Source: Geobacter sp.
GTDB lineage: Bacteria; Desulfobacterota; Desulfuromonadia; Geobacterales; Geobacteraceae
Assembly (NCBI GenBank): GCA_003499925.1
Contig: DNRQ01000055.1
Location: 22,160 to 66,359 of the forward strand
Direction: 5' to 3'
DNA length: 44,200 nucleotides
The notes under the pieces were generated by a model. That model made no database searches. It was given only the letters and a program-made list of their open reading frames with translations, and was not told the DNA's origin. The stretch's first letter is position 1; each line of letters starts with the position of its first letter. Both the position numbers and the translations under genes were made by a program. Of the stretch, positions 1-8,454 are shown piece by piece.

Positions 1-18
1 CCCTCCCATCAAGGGAGG
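1..18. repeat. GC-rich palindrome (REP-like), left edge
   Basis: CCCTCCC and GGGAGGG arms flank ATCAA. The same design recurs at 36341-36361 and 36618-36640, and related palindromes occur at 2173-2193 and 35952-35972. It is probably a dispersed intergenic repeat and may be cut by the window edge. Confidence 0.6.
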
Positions 19-121
19 GGGGAGTTTCAACCAGCGGAAGATTGACGCTTAATCAGGAACCCTCTTGAATCTGTGAAGGGTGTGGGGGGAATAAACCGGT
101 GTAAGGCAAGACGAAGGTGTG

Positions 122-174
122 TTCACCTTTCACCTTTCACCTTTCACAGGTTTATTCACCTTTCACCTTTCACG
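122..174. repeat. Tandem TTCACCT heptamer repeat
   Basis: Two clusters of the 7-bp unit TTCACCT (122-147 and about 155-172) are separated by a short TTTA-containing spacer. They lie immediately downstream of the glycosylphosphotransferase stop codon. No coding function is seen. Confidence 0.7.
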
Positions 175-180
175 GTTTTA

Positions 181-1593
181 TCAACAGGCGCCTTCCCGGA
201 AAATGACCACCTTCAGCGTGCGCAGGATCAGCCGCAGGTCCATCATCAGACTCCAGCTGTCGATGTACTCCAGATCGAGCCGCACCACGTCGTCGAAGTT
301 GGTGATGCGGTTCCTGCCGCTCACCTGCCAAAGGCCGGTGATCCCGGGCTTCATGCAGATCCTCTTTCTCTGCCAGTTCTCGTAGCCGTGCACTTCGGCG
401 GGGGTGGGAGGACGGGTCCCTACCAGGCTCATCTCCCCCTTGAGCACGTTCCAGAACTGCGGCAGTTCGTCGAGGCTGGTTTTACGGAGGAAGGCCCCGA
501 CCCTGGTGACCCGCGGATCGTCCTTGATCTTGAAGATGGCGCCGCTCATCTCATTCAGGTGCATGAGGTCCTTCTTGCGCTCCTCGGCGTCCAGGAACAT
601 CGATCTGAACTTCCAGCAGGTAAAGGTCCTGCCGTTTTCCCTGACGCGGGTCTGGCCGAAGAAGAGCGGCCCCGGGGACTCCAGCTTCAGGGCGATGGCG
701 ATGAAGGGAAAGAGCGCTGCGGAGAAGCATAGCCCCAGGCTGGCCCCCGCTATGTCGAGACAGCGCTTGTAAAAGAGCTGGTTCAGATCCAGGCAGATCG
801 GATGGAAGGTGAGCAGCGGCACCTCGTCGTGCAGCATGCCGAGTTCCTTGTGGCAGTCGAACTCGTAGTAGAGGTTCAGGACGGTCCTGGTGGTGATCCC
901 CATCAGGTGCAGTTCGGCGATGCATTCGGCCATCTGGGACTTGCATTCCTCCCTGGTGTCGCAAAAGATCACCTCGTCCACGGGATGCGCCTTGCATACC
1001 TCGACCAGATGGGAGAGATCGCCCATCACCGGGTAGCCGAGCACCTCGCGTGTCGTGGGCGGCGCATCGGTCCGCACGAAGCCGACCAGGTGGAGCCCCC
1101 ACCCCTTGTTGTTCTCGATGAGGTTGACGATTCTCAGGGCGCTGCCGCCGGTGCCGACCAGCAGGATGTTGCGGTAGTTGTAACCCTCAAGCCGCAGCAG
1201 TCGCAGCACGAAGCGCACCAACAGCTGCTCGGCCGCCAGTATGACAAAGGAAAGGGCGAGGAAGGTGAGGTAGAACCCCCTGCTGAAGCCCTGGGGGTCC
1301 AGGAGGAAGATGAAGGAGGAGGTGATCATGCCGCCGATGGCGGTAACCTTGAAAAGTGACAGCAGGAGCTTCCGGAAGGAGGACATCCTCTGGGAGGCGT
1401 AAAACCCGAAACGCTCCAGCAGATAGATCCAGACCGGAACGGCGACCAGAAGCACCCAGGCGTAGTAGTCGAGCTCCTCAAGCGCCCCCAGCTTGACTCT
1501 CAGGTCAAAAGAGATGACAAACGACACGACAATCAGAGCCGCATCACAAACGATGTTCGCCTTCTTGATGAAACCGGCCCGCTCCTTTAACAT
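181..1593 (-). CDS. Undecaprenyl-phosphate sugar phosphotransferase (exopolysaccharide initiating enzyme)
   Basis: This membrane enzyme would transfer a sugar-1-phosphate from a nucleotide sugar to undecaprenyl phosphate, the first step of repeat-unit assembly. The protein is 470 residues from ATG 1593, which has GGAGGGAGG just upstream; an earlier in-frame start at 1629 lacks such a site. The N-terminal third has several hydrophobic segments, followed by a nucleotide-binding-like domain with the GTGGSA motif. The C-terminal third is a bacterial sugar transferase domain (PF02397 type) with KFRSM...DAEE, DELPQ, SLVGTRPP and PGITGLWQVSGR. The usual SLVGPRP is SLVGTRP here. The gene is 755 bases from the rest of the cluster and has its own promoter at 1698-1726. 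The family (WcaJ/EpsE-like) is secure. The sugar (glucose, galactose or other) cannot be told. Confidence 0.92.
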   Translation of the reverse strand: MLKERAGFIKKANIVCDAALIVVSFVISFDLRVKLGALEELDYYAWVLLVAVPVWIYLLERFGFYASQRMSSFRKLLLSLFKVTAIGGMITSSFIFLLDPQGFSRGFYLTFLALSFVILAAEQLLVRFVLRLLRLEGYNYRNILLVGTGGSALRIVNLIENNKGWGLHLVGFVRTDAPPTTREVLGYPVMGDLSHLVEVCKAHPVDEVIFCDTREECKSQMAECIAELHLMGITTRTVLNLYYEFDCHKELGMLHDEVPLLTFHPICLDLNQLFYKRCLDIAGASLGLCFSAALFPFIAIALKLESPGPLFFGQTRVRENGRTFTCWKFRSMFLDAEERKKDLMHLNEMSGAIFKIKDDPRVTRVGAFLRKTSLDELPQFWNVLKGEMSLVGTRPPTPAEVHGYENWQRKRICMKPGITGLWQVSGRNRITNFDDVVRLDLEYIDSWSLMMDLRLILRTLKVVIFREGAC

Positions 1594-1697
1594 CCTCCCT
1601 CCAGGTAAAGCAAAGCAGCGGTTCTGCAAGCTGTGCGGTTACCTTTCGGGGTACACGCAGACTGACAGTCGCTGAAACAAAGAACAACTAACGCCTA

Positions 1698-1726
1698 TCT
1701 ATACACCAAAAACTGCAGAAGTTCAA
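1698..1726 (-). promoter_or_regulatory. Sigma-70-type promoter for the glycosylphosphotransferase
   Basis: On the minus strand TTGAAC (1726-1721) and TATAGA (1703-1698) are separated by exactly 17 bp. This lies about 105 bp upstream of the ATG at 1593. It suggests the gene is transcribed independently of the genes on its right. Confidence 0.5.
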
Positions 1727-2348
1727 TGGCATATGCTGAACATTAACGAATCTCTACGGTTATGATAAGCAATTTCTCGGTTGGCAAGTTACTCAATGAC
1801 AATGGCGAAATACGGGTGTCATGGGCGCAAGGACTTAACCCTGCCTTGAGCAACTCCCGTGCCAGTGCCTGCTGCCTTGCCCTCACTCTGCCGCCTCTTA
1901 CTGTCAGAGCGCCCTGACAACAGCGCTGCAAGGAAATAGTGCTGGCATTGGACGGACGATGTGGAAGGGAACAACCGGACCGTTGCACTGCACGGTGCAG
2001 TCGGCGGTTTTGCTGCTTGCTATTTGAACAGCGGGAGAGAGGCACGCTGTGACTGTTGCCGAGACAGGAGAGGCAGGCAATAAGTGGGGGGCTGCGAGAA
2101 GAGAGAAGAGAGGGCTAGGGAGGGGGAGCTCCGCCAGTTCTCCAGAAAAGCCGCGCTCTTCCCCCCTCCCGACCTCCCCCCTCCGGGGGGAGGAGAGTTG
2201 GCGGAGGTCAGGCAGAAATATATCGTCTAGAAATGTTTCACAGCTCTCGAGAAGAATTTCGCCGGGTCAAAGCGCCGCAGGGGGCGGCATGGGTGCTGGC
2301 GAAGTTGGTGAAAGGCTCAGGAAGCTGCCCCGGGATGGCTGACGCTTT
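1727..2348. other. Intergenic region between two EPS transcription units
   Basis: No convincing gene is seen; the short open frames here have no recognisable features. It contains a perfect 7-bp inverted repeat with a 1-bp centre (ACTGCAC-G-GTGCAGT, 1987-2001) and the GC-rich palindrome at 2173-2193. Confidence 0.5.
2173..2193. repeat. GC-rich palindrome (REP-like)
   Basis: Nine-bp perfect arms CCTCCCCCC and GGGGGGAGG flank TCC. It lies downstream of the 2349-3488 stop on the minus strand, so it could also act as a transcript-end hairpin, but there is no U-tract. Confidence 0.5.
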
Positions 2349-3488
2349 CTAACGGGGACCGGTTTTCTCCCTGAAACGGGACCATTCGCGCTCGACCAGC
2401 GCCTTGAACTGCTCCTGAAACTGTTGCACCGAGAAGCGACAGGCGTTCTCCCTGCAGGCAGCGGGTGCAATGGTGGACGATAGGGCCTCGAAACGCCGGA
2501 CTGCATCCACAATGGCTGGAACGCTCTGCTCGAAGAAAAAGACGCCGGTGGCATCGGCGGAGCCGCTGCCGCGAACCGTCTCCAGCGCTCCTCCCCTGCC
2601 ATAGGCGATCACCGGGGTTCCGCAGGCCTGGGCCTCCACGGGGGTGATGCCGAAATCCTCCTCGGCGGCAAAGACGAAGGCACGGGCCCGCTGCATATGC
2701 TCGACCAGCACGCCGGCCGGCTGATAGCCGAGAAAGGTGATGTTGCTGCCGGCCCTTTTCCTGATCGACTCGTAGTCGGGCCCATCGCCGATCACCACCA
2801 GCCTCCTGTCGGGGAGCTCCGAAAAGGCCTCCACGATCAGGCCGATCCGCTTGTAGGGGACCATCCTGGAGGCGGTCAGGTAGAAATCCTCCTTCTCCTC
2901 ACGAAGAGCAAACGAGGCGACATCAACCGGCGGATATATCACGCTCGCTTCCCTGCGGTAGACCTTTTCGATGCGCCGTGCGATGAAACGGGAGTTGGCG
3001 ACGAAGCAGTCGACTCCGTTCGCCGTTCTGACATCCCAGTTGCGTATCACGTGCAGCAGACACTTGGCCAGCCACCCCTTCATCCCTTTGTCGAGGCCGG
3101 TCTCGCGAAGATACTGATGCTGGAGATCCCAGGCGTAGCGGATGGGGGAATGCACGTAGGAGATGTGCAGCTGGTTGGGGCCGGTCAGCACACCTTTGGC
3201 GACGGCGTGCGAACTGGAGAGGACCAGATCGTATCCGGACAGGTCGAACTGCTCGACGGCCAGGGGCATGAGCGGGAGATAGCTGCGATACTTGGTCCGG
3301 GCCTTGGGGAGCTTTTGTATAAAGGAGGTGTTGACCTGCTTGTGCCCGATGAACCACTTCTGGTCCTCGGGCAGGAACTCCACCATGGCGTACAGGTCGG
3401 CCTCGGGGAACGCCTTTACCATCTGCTCAAGCACTCGTTCGGCACCGGCATACACCACCAGCCAGTCATGGATTATGGCAACTTTCAC
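2349..3488 (-). CDS. GT4-family glycosyltransferase (WbaZ/mannosyltransferase-like)
   Basis: This is a predicted cytoplasmic GT-B glycosyltransferase adding one sugar to the lipid-linked repeat unit. It is 379 residues with a GTG start at 3488 preceded by AGAGGG. The N-terminal IHDWLVVYAGAERVL has the donor/acceptor loop typical of WbaZ-like enzymes. The middle has SYVHSPIRYAWD and NSRFIARR. The C-terminal GT4 half has YLTASRMVPYKR, VVIGDGP, and EEDFGITPVEAQACGTPVIA with the E-x7-E donor-binding pattern. The start is 13 bp after the stop of the upstream glycosyltransferase, so the two are in one transcript. The name 'mannosyltransferase' rests on overall resemblance only. Sugar and linkage are unknown. 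Confidence 0.88.
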   Translation of the reverse strand: MKVAIIHDWLVVYAGAERVLEQMVKAFPEADLYAMVEFLPEDQKWFIGHKQVNTSFIQKLPKARTKYRSYLPLMPLAVEQFDLSGYDLVLSSSHAVAKGVLTGPNQLHISYVHSPIRYAWDLQHQYLRETGLDKGMKGWLAKCLLHVIRNWDVRTANGVDCFVANSRFIARRIEKVYRREASVIYPPVDVASFALREEKEDFYLTASRMVPYKRIGLIVEAFSELPDRRLVVIGDGPDYESIRKRAGSNITFLGYQPAGVLVEHMQRARAFVFAAEEDFGITPVEAQACGTPVIAYGRGGALETVRGSGSADATGVFFFEQSVPAIVDAVRRFEALSSTIAPAACRENACRFSVQQFQEQFKALVEREWSRFREKTGPR

Positions 3489-3501
3489 TGACGCCCTCTT
3501 T

Positions 3502-4524
3502 TCATGCGGAAATCACTTCATTCAAAACGGATTGCACCCGAGCGGCTACCGCATCCCAGGAAAAGAGCTTCACGCGCTGCAAACCCCTGTGGACCAGTTT
3601 GCCGCGCAGGCTCTCATCGGCCACGATTCTCTCGATCGCGGCAGAGATCGCAGGGGTGTCCGTGGGATCGACCAGAAGGGCGGCGTCGCCGGCCACCTCC
3701 GGCAGGGCCGTGCGGTTCGAGGTGAGGACCGGGATGCCGGAGGCCATCGCCTCCAGCACGGGGAGCCCGAACCCCTCGTACAGCGACGGGAAGAGGAGCG
3801 CGAGGGCGCCCCGGTAGATGCCGGGGAGCTGCTCCTCCTCAATGCGTCCCAGAAAGAGGACGCGGTCGCTCACCCCGAGCGAGCCGGCCAGGGCGAGCAG
3901 CTGCTGCGAGGCGGGGCCGCTGAACGCCAGGCGGATCGAGGCATCGATCGCCGCGGCGGCAAATGCCGCCAGCAGACGCTCTTCGTTCTTGTGCCCCTTG
4001 CGGTTTCCGACGCAAAGCAGGTAGGGGAAGCCGGGGCGATAGGGGACGGCTTCGGGGGAAAAGGCGTCCGACACCCCGTTGCCGACGTTGACCACGCGCG
4101 CCGGGTCCACGCCGCTCCACTCCACGATCCTGCCGCGCGAGTATTCGGACACGGTCAGCACCCGGGCCGCGCGGCGGCAGGCGTTACGCATCACGATCCG
4201 GTAGTAGAGGCGCTTGAGCGGACTGCTGTTGGCCGGCTGATCGACGTGGTTCAGGTCGTGGATGGTGAGTACGTAGCGGGCCAGCCCGAAGAGCGGCGCG
4301 TTGTACCCTGGCGAGTACCAGACCGCATGCCGGCTGACGAGCACCTTGAACGAGAGGTAAAACACGTCAAGCGGGTCGGTCGGCTTGAGCCTTCCGGTCA
4401 ACTGGCTGGGAGGATCGAGACGCTGGAGCAGTTCCTGGGCAAAGCGGCCTATGCCGTGATTGCCGAGCCAGCGGGAGTCGAAGTAGATTTTTTTATCAGC
4501 TGAGTTATGCAACAAACCTGTCAC
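3502..4524 (-). CDS. GT4-family glycosyltransferase
   Basis: A GT-B fold glycosyltransferase of the exopolysaccharide pathway. Visible motifs are FDSRWLGNHGIGRFAQELL at the N-terminus, LTIHDLNHVD, VLTVSEYSRGRIVEW, LLCVGNRKGHKNEERLLAAF and FPSLYEGFGLPVLEAMASG, the donor-site E-x7-E motif. The start is uncertain. The frame stays open to a TTG at 4593, but that codon lies in the loop of a GC hairpin. GTG 4524 gives 340 residues and starts just before the first family-like residues; TTG codons follow closely. A weak GGAGC-like site at most precedes it. It is 85 bp downstream of the hydrolase gene and 13 bp upstream of the next glycosyltransferase. The sugar is unknown. Confidence 0.85.
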   Translation of the reverse strand: MTGLLHNSADKKIYFDSRWLGNHGIGRFAQELLQRLDPPSQLTGRLKPTDPLDVFYLSFKVLVSRHAVWYSPGYNAPLFGLARYVLTIHDLNHVDQPANSSPLKRLYYRIVMRNACRRAARVLTVSEYSRGRIVEWSGVDPARVVNVGNGVSDAFSPEAVPYRPGFPYLLCVGNRKGHKNEERLLAAFAAAAIDASIRLAFSGPASQQLLALAGSLGVSDRVLFLGRIEEEQLPGIYRGALALLFPSLYEGFGLPVLEAMASGIPVLTSNRTALPEVAGDAALLVDPTDTPAISAAIERIVADESLRGKLVHRGLQRVKLFSWDAVAARVQSVLNEVISA

Positions 4525-4580
4525 CGGGAGCCCTGGTATTTGCTGTTGATGGTCGATCGGGAAGCCGCAGGGAGCCGTGC

Positions 4581-4600
4581 CGGGCGGCGGCAACCGCCCG
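4581..4600. other. Intercistronic GC hairpin
   Basis: CGGGCGG and CCGCCCG arms flank a 6-base loop between the hydrolase stop (4610) and the likely glycosyltransferase start (4524). There is no U-tract, so it could be a stability element or attenuator rather than a full terminator. Confidence 0.4.
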
Positions 4601-4609
4601 CCGAGGCCT

Positions 4610-5878
4610 TCAGTCGTTCCACTGCAGTTTCTCGACGACTACGCTGTCGGCGCCGAACAGCAGCTGAGGCGTGCCGTCGATGGCAAGGACGCTCCGGCTT
4701 CTGCCGGCCGGCAGCGGCAGCTCGCTGCGGGCTTCGCTCCCTACCGAGAGCCGGGCCGTCTCGCCCCCCTTTTTCCGGTTCAGCGTCGCGGTCAGCTGCG
4801 CGCTCCTGTCGTTGTCGGTCCAGACGGCGAAAGTCCTGGCCCCTGACGCCTCCTCGATTGCCAGCAAGACCACGCCGCGCGGGGCGGACAGGCGCGAGAA
4901 GCGCTTGCCGCTCCTGACCAGGGGGGCGATGTCCCTGAAGGCTGCGAAGGCGGGCTTCGGGCCGTAGTCGAAGTTCATCAGGCCGAAGTTGTGCTCCTTT
5001 TCCTCCGGCCGCTGTCCGTCGTTTTTCAGGTCGTACCACCAGAAGCCGCGTATCGAAGGGACGGTGCGGGCCAGCAGCAGAGAGCGGGCCGCGTAGCGTG
5101 CCACCGTTTCCGGGGAGGAGCCGCAGGCCCCCTGGTGGCTCGGCCATCCCATCTCGGTGATGTAAAGCGGAACCTCTTTCCCTCCGTTGGCCCGCTGCAG
5201 CTTTTCCGCAAAGGCGCCGACGAAGGCGATCCAGGCTTCCGGGCTTTTGTCCGGTTCGCAGTGCACGTAGGGATGAATGGAGATGCCGTCGGCGTAGTTG
5301 AGCACCCCTTGCCTTACCAGCGCCTCGACCCAGCCGCTGCGCATGCCGGCCGAGGTGGCCGCTCCGGCCAGGATCACCGCCTGCCGGTTCGCCGCCCTGA
5401 CGGGGGGGGCGGCGCTTTTCACCAGGGCCAGGTACGATTCGGCCGACCTGGGCTCCTTGGAGTTGTCCCACTCGTTCCAGATCTCGTAATGGTTCGCCTT
5501 GCCGGAGAGCTTCGCCGCCGAGAACCCGGCAAAATCGGCGAAGGCCTGAACGGCCTGGCTGCTGACCGGCTTCCCTCCCCCGTCGTAGTTGTCGTTGCCG
5601 TAGTTCAGGATCACCAGGGGCGCCACGGCCAGTTCGGGGAGCCGGTCGGCATAGAGCTTGTACTTCTGGGGGAAGACCAGGATCCCCCTTGCCTTTTCCA
5701 CGCCGCGCCAGTTCAGGTCGTCCCTGATCGAGTTGACCTTCAGGGCGCGGAAGGCCCGGAAATTCTTCTCCGCGTCCTGCTCGTGCATATGGATGCCGAC
5801 GCCGAGCAGGAATTCCGCCGCAGCAGTCGAGGCGGAGAGCACAAGCAGCAAAACCACGGCAAAAATTTTCGACCTCAT
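4610..5878 (-). CDS. Secreted PslG/GH39-like glycoside hydrolase
   Basis: This predicted retaining glycosidase is exported by a Sec signal peptide (MRSKIFAVVLLLVLSAST, cleavage near AAAE). It has 422 residues, starting at ATG 5878 with GAGGTG 5 bp upstream; an in-frame GTG two codons earlier is less likely. The TIM-barrel features are LKVNSIRDDLNWRGVE, EIWNEWDN (acid/base Glu after Asn) and YITEMGWPS (nucleophile Glu). These are the clan A pattern seen in PslG and GH39 proteins of exopolysaccharide clusters. A C-terminal beta-rich part (about 330-422) follows the barrel. It is 12 bp downstream of the polymerase gene. By family analogy it trims or releases the polysaccharide during synthesis; the linkage cut is unknown. 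Confidence 0.8.
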   Translation of the reverse strand: MRSKIFAVVLLLVLSASTAAAEFLLGVGIHMHEQDAEKNFRAFRALKVNSIRDDLNWRGVEKARGILVFPQKYKLYADRLPELAVAPLVILNYGNDNYDGGGKPVSSQAVQAFADFAGFSAAKLSGKANHYEIWNEWDNSKEPRSAESYLALVKSAAPPVRAANRQAVILAGAATSAGMRSGWVEALVRQGVLNYADGISIHPYVHCEPDKSPEAWIAFVGAFAEKLQRANGGKEVPLYITEMGWPSHQGACGSSPETVARYAARSLLLARTVPSIRGFWWYDLKNDGQRPEEKEHNFGLMNFDYGPKPAFAAFRDIAPLVRSGKRFSRLSAPRGVVLLAIEEASGARTFAVWTDNDRSAQLTATLNRKKGGETARLSVGSEARSELPLPAGRSRSVLAIDGTPQLLFGADSVVVEKLQWND

Positions 5879-5890
5879 AGTCACCTCAGA

Positions 5891-7180
5891 TCACAATGTT
5901 TCCACAGCATCGCGCGCGCTGGCAACGGCCAGGCCGAGCAGCAGCGCGAAGACCTGTGACTCTACCACGTCCGTTGTCAGCGACGCAGCCAAAAGGGCCA
6001 CCATGGCCGGGGCGAGCGCTCGGGAAAGGGCTCTTGGCGAGGCGAAGAGCCGGTCGGTTACCCGGGCCAGATAGAGAAAGAGCGCGGCGGCTGCGACACC
6101 GAAGCAGCCGTACAGGTAAAGGGCGAAGTTGTCGGCAAAGGCGAGCATGTCGGAGCCGGGACCGGAGAAATACTTGACGGCGCTCCCCACCCCGCCGAAG
6201 CCTATGCCGGTAAGTGGGCTCCCCAGCTTGGCGACGGCGGCCAGGAAGGAGGGCCAGGTGTTGATGAGCCGGTCCTCGAAAGAGGCCAGCAGCAGCAGAC
6301 TGACCGGGTCGGCCAGGCTCATGTCGTAGCTTCGTACCAGGGTGGAAAAGGGAAACGCCATCACCGCGACGGCCAACCCGTAGAGGTACAACCTGCGCCA
6401 GACGGGGAGCCGCGCCACTGCCAAAGAGCCCAGGCCGAGCAGGAAGCCGACGATCCCCGCCTTGTTGGTGGTGAGCAGCACGGCGGGAAAGGCGCAGAGA
6501 GCGACCGTCAGCTTGAGCCGCCACGACTTCAGGTAGCTGAACAGGAACAGCCCGCAGCAGACCAGATAGAAGGCCGCGGCGGCGGACATCCTGGTGAACC
6601 CGGCCCTCCTGGAGAGGCCGAAGGAGCTCCACTCCCGGGAACCCTCGACCTCGGCCCCCTCCACCTTGTAGCTGAAGCCGTCCCAGGGGAAGTCGCAAAA
6701 GAAGTCCAGGTAGACCCCCAGGGCCGTGACCGCGAAGACAGCCGCCAGAAGCCGGACCACGCCCCGCTCCCGCCCCGGGAGATGCCGCCCTGCGGCGACC
6801 CCGAACAGGGCGGGAACCACCAGGAAAAGAGAGAAAAACTGCATCTTGGGGCTGACCTGGTGCAGCAGGCCGACCCCCGCGTAGAAAAAGAGCAGCAACA
6901 GGACCCAAAGCAGCAGGCGATCGACCTGCCGGCGGGTCAGCTCGTAGAGGATGAAGATAAAACAGCAGCCCTTGGGGAGATAAACCAGGGATTCAAGCCC
7001 CGCCTGGGCGAGGTAGTACCTCAGGGGCCCCGCGAGCATGTCGAAGCCGAGCAGCAGCGCGGCAACCGCAACGGCAAGGGAGGCGACCGGCGTCTCCAGG
7101 GGGAGCCGGAAGCCGACCCGGGGGCCCGGTTGCGCCGTCTCGACGACCCGATCTTCGCTGCTGTTGACATGGGTGAGCAT
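5891..7180 (-). CDS. Wzy-like O-antigen/exopolysaccharide polymerase
   Basis: This very hydrophobic integral membrane protein of 429 residues has about ten or more predicted transmembrane segments. It also has a larger loop near the middle (the GFSYKVEGAEVEGSREWSSF region). This layout, and the position between glycosyltransferases and a flippase, fits a Wzy/O-antigen ligase superfamily polymerase joining repeat units on the periplasmic face. Sequence motifs in this family are weak, so the call leans on topology and context. The frame extends far upstream through the preceding gene, but ATG 7180 (MLTHVNSSED, GAGGCGGG some 10 bp before it) is the first start after that gene ends at 7207. Confidence 0.75.
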   Translation of the reverse strand: MLTHVNSSEDRVVETAQPGPRVGFRLPLETPVASLAVAVAALLLGFDMLAGPLRYYLAQAGLESLVYLPKGCCFIFILYELTRRQVDRLLLWVLLLLFFYAGVGLLHQVSPKMQFFSLFLVVPALFGVAAGRHLPGRERGVVRLLAAVFAVTALGVYLDFFCDFPWDGFSYKVEGAEVEGSREWSSFGLSRRAGFTRMSAAAAFYLVCCGLFLFSYLKSWRLKLTVALCAFPAVLLTTNKAGIVGFLLGLGSLAVARLPVWRRLYLYGLAVAVMAFPFSTLVRSYDMSLADPVSLLLLASFEDRLINTWPSFLAAVAKLGSPLTGIGFGGVGSAVKYFSGPGSDMLAFADNFALYLYGCFGVAAAALFLYLARVTDRLFASPRALSRALAPAMVALLAASLTTDVVESQVFALLLGLAVASARDAVETL

Positions 7181-7206
7181 AAAGCCGTAACCCGCCTCGT
7201 TGCTGT

Positions 7207-8421
7207 TTAGTGTTTGTCCAGGCAGAGCGCCGCCGTCCTGCGATAGACGCTGAGCCAGCGCTCGGTCCAGGCGTCCTGGTCCTTGAATCCCGAGGCATGG
7301 GAGATGATCCCCTCCCTCGGATAACGGCCGCCCCTGACGTCGCGGGCCATGCTGCGCATCGCCTCGGAGAGCGAATCCGGCTCTTCCGGGGTGAACAGGA
7401 GCCCGGTCTCGCCCTCGAGCAGCATCTCCGGGATACCCCCCCTCCGGGAGCCGATTACCGGCACGCCGAACAGCATCGACTCGAAGACCACGCCGGGGAA
7501 GGTGTCCTCCCAAAGCGAGGGGACCACCGTTATGTCGACGCCGGTGAAAAACTGCTCCGGCCGGCAGTGCCCCAGAAAGGTGACCCGCGCCTCGGAAAAG
7601 CGGGAGTTGAGCATCGCCTCGTAGTCGCTCTTGCCGGTGCCGGCGACGCGCAGCCGCCAGTTTTGCGGAGCGCAGCGCAGGAAGTTCTCCAAAAGCAGCT
7701 CGATCCCCTTGTTGGGGGCGAGCGAGCCGATGAAACCGAACACCACGGTACCGTCGTCGGGGCGGGCCGGGTATGCCGCTGGGTCAAAGGGAAAACTGCG
7801 GGCGTTCGGTATGCTCTCCCTGATGGGAGTCCGGCTGAAATAGCCGTAGCCCAGCAGCCGGTCCAGGATGAAGCGGCTCACGCCGACCACCGCGGAGACC
7901 CGGCTCGACTTGCCGGCGTGGAAAAGTCGCATCAGGCGGCACGGCAGGCAGCGCCGCCGACAGGGGCGATCCTGCTTGAACATGGTGCTGCGGGCGCAGA
8001 GCAGATACTGGTCGTGCAGGACCTGAACCACCGGCACCCCCAGGGCCCTGAAGGCGTCCCAGGCGGCGATGCTCCAGCCGGTGATGTTGTGGCAGGAGGC
8101 GACGTCGGGGCGCTCCCTCTCCACCACCTCGGCGATGTACCTGGACATCAAGGGGTTGTAGATATCCAGGCAATGCCAGAGCATGCGTTGCCACCCCTTG
8201 GGGCGGGTGGCCCCGAAAGGGAAATAGAGGTTGCGGATGCCGGCGCGCCAGACCCGGATCCCCTCCACCTCTTCCAGCGCCAGCCCCGCTCCGGGTCCGG
8301 TGGTCAAGATGGCGACCTCGACCCCCTGCCGCATCAGCGATCTGGCGTGCTCTTCGATGATTACCTCGGCACCCCCCCCCACATACGGTTTGTAGAGGCA
8401 TGAGACGATCAGAACTTTCAA
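7207..8421 (-). CDS. GT4-family glycosyltransferase with Cys cluster
   Basis: A cytoplasmic GT-B glycosyltransferase of 404 residues. It probably starts at TTG 8421 (MKVLIVSCLYKPYVGGGAEV) with AAAGGAAG about 6 bp upstream. Motifs are CLYKPYVGGGAE (acceptor loop), VVGVSRFILDRL, FGFIGSLAPNKGIELLL, RVAGTG and SLWEDTFPGVVFESM (donor-site Glu residues), then GVPVIGSRRGGIPE. A Cys-rich segment (LLC...PCRRRCLPC, about residues 147-170) resembles the C4 cluster found in a GT4 subgroup, possibly metal-binding. It sits 33 bp after the upstream glycosyltransferase and 26 bp before the polymerase. The sugar is unknown. Confidence 0.88.
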   Translation of the reverse strand: MKVLIVSCLYKPYVGGGAEVIIEEHARSLMRQGVEVAILTTGPGAGLALEEVEGIRVWRAGIRNLYFPFGATRPKGWQRMLWHCLDIYNPLMSRYIAEVVERERPDVASCHNITGWSIAAWDAFRALGVPVVQVLHDQYLLCARSTMFKQDRPCRRRCLPCRLMRLFHAGKSSRVSAVVGVSRFILDRLLGYGYFSRTPIRESIPNARSFPFDPAAYPARPDDGTVVFGFIGSLAPNKGIELLLENFLRCAPQNWRLRVAGTGKSDYEAMLNSRFSEARVTFLGHCRPEQFFTGVDITVVPSLWEDTFPGVVFESMLFGVPVIGSRRGGIPEMLLEGETGLLFTPEEPDSLSEAMRSMARDVRGGRYPREGIISHASGFKDQDAWTERWLSVYRRTAALCLDKH

Positions 8422-8454
8422 AAAACTTCCTTTCCGCCGGTTGCAGCGGCTGCA

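Noticed and set aside
1743..2045. 100-codon open frame on the minus strand between EPS genes
   Set aside because: Arg/Ser/Cys-rich translation with no features and no ribosome binding site.
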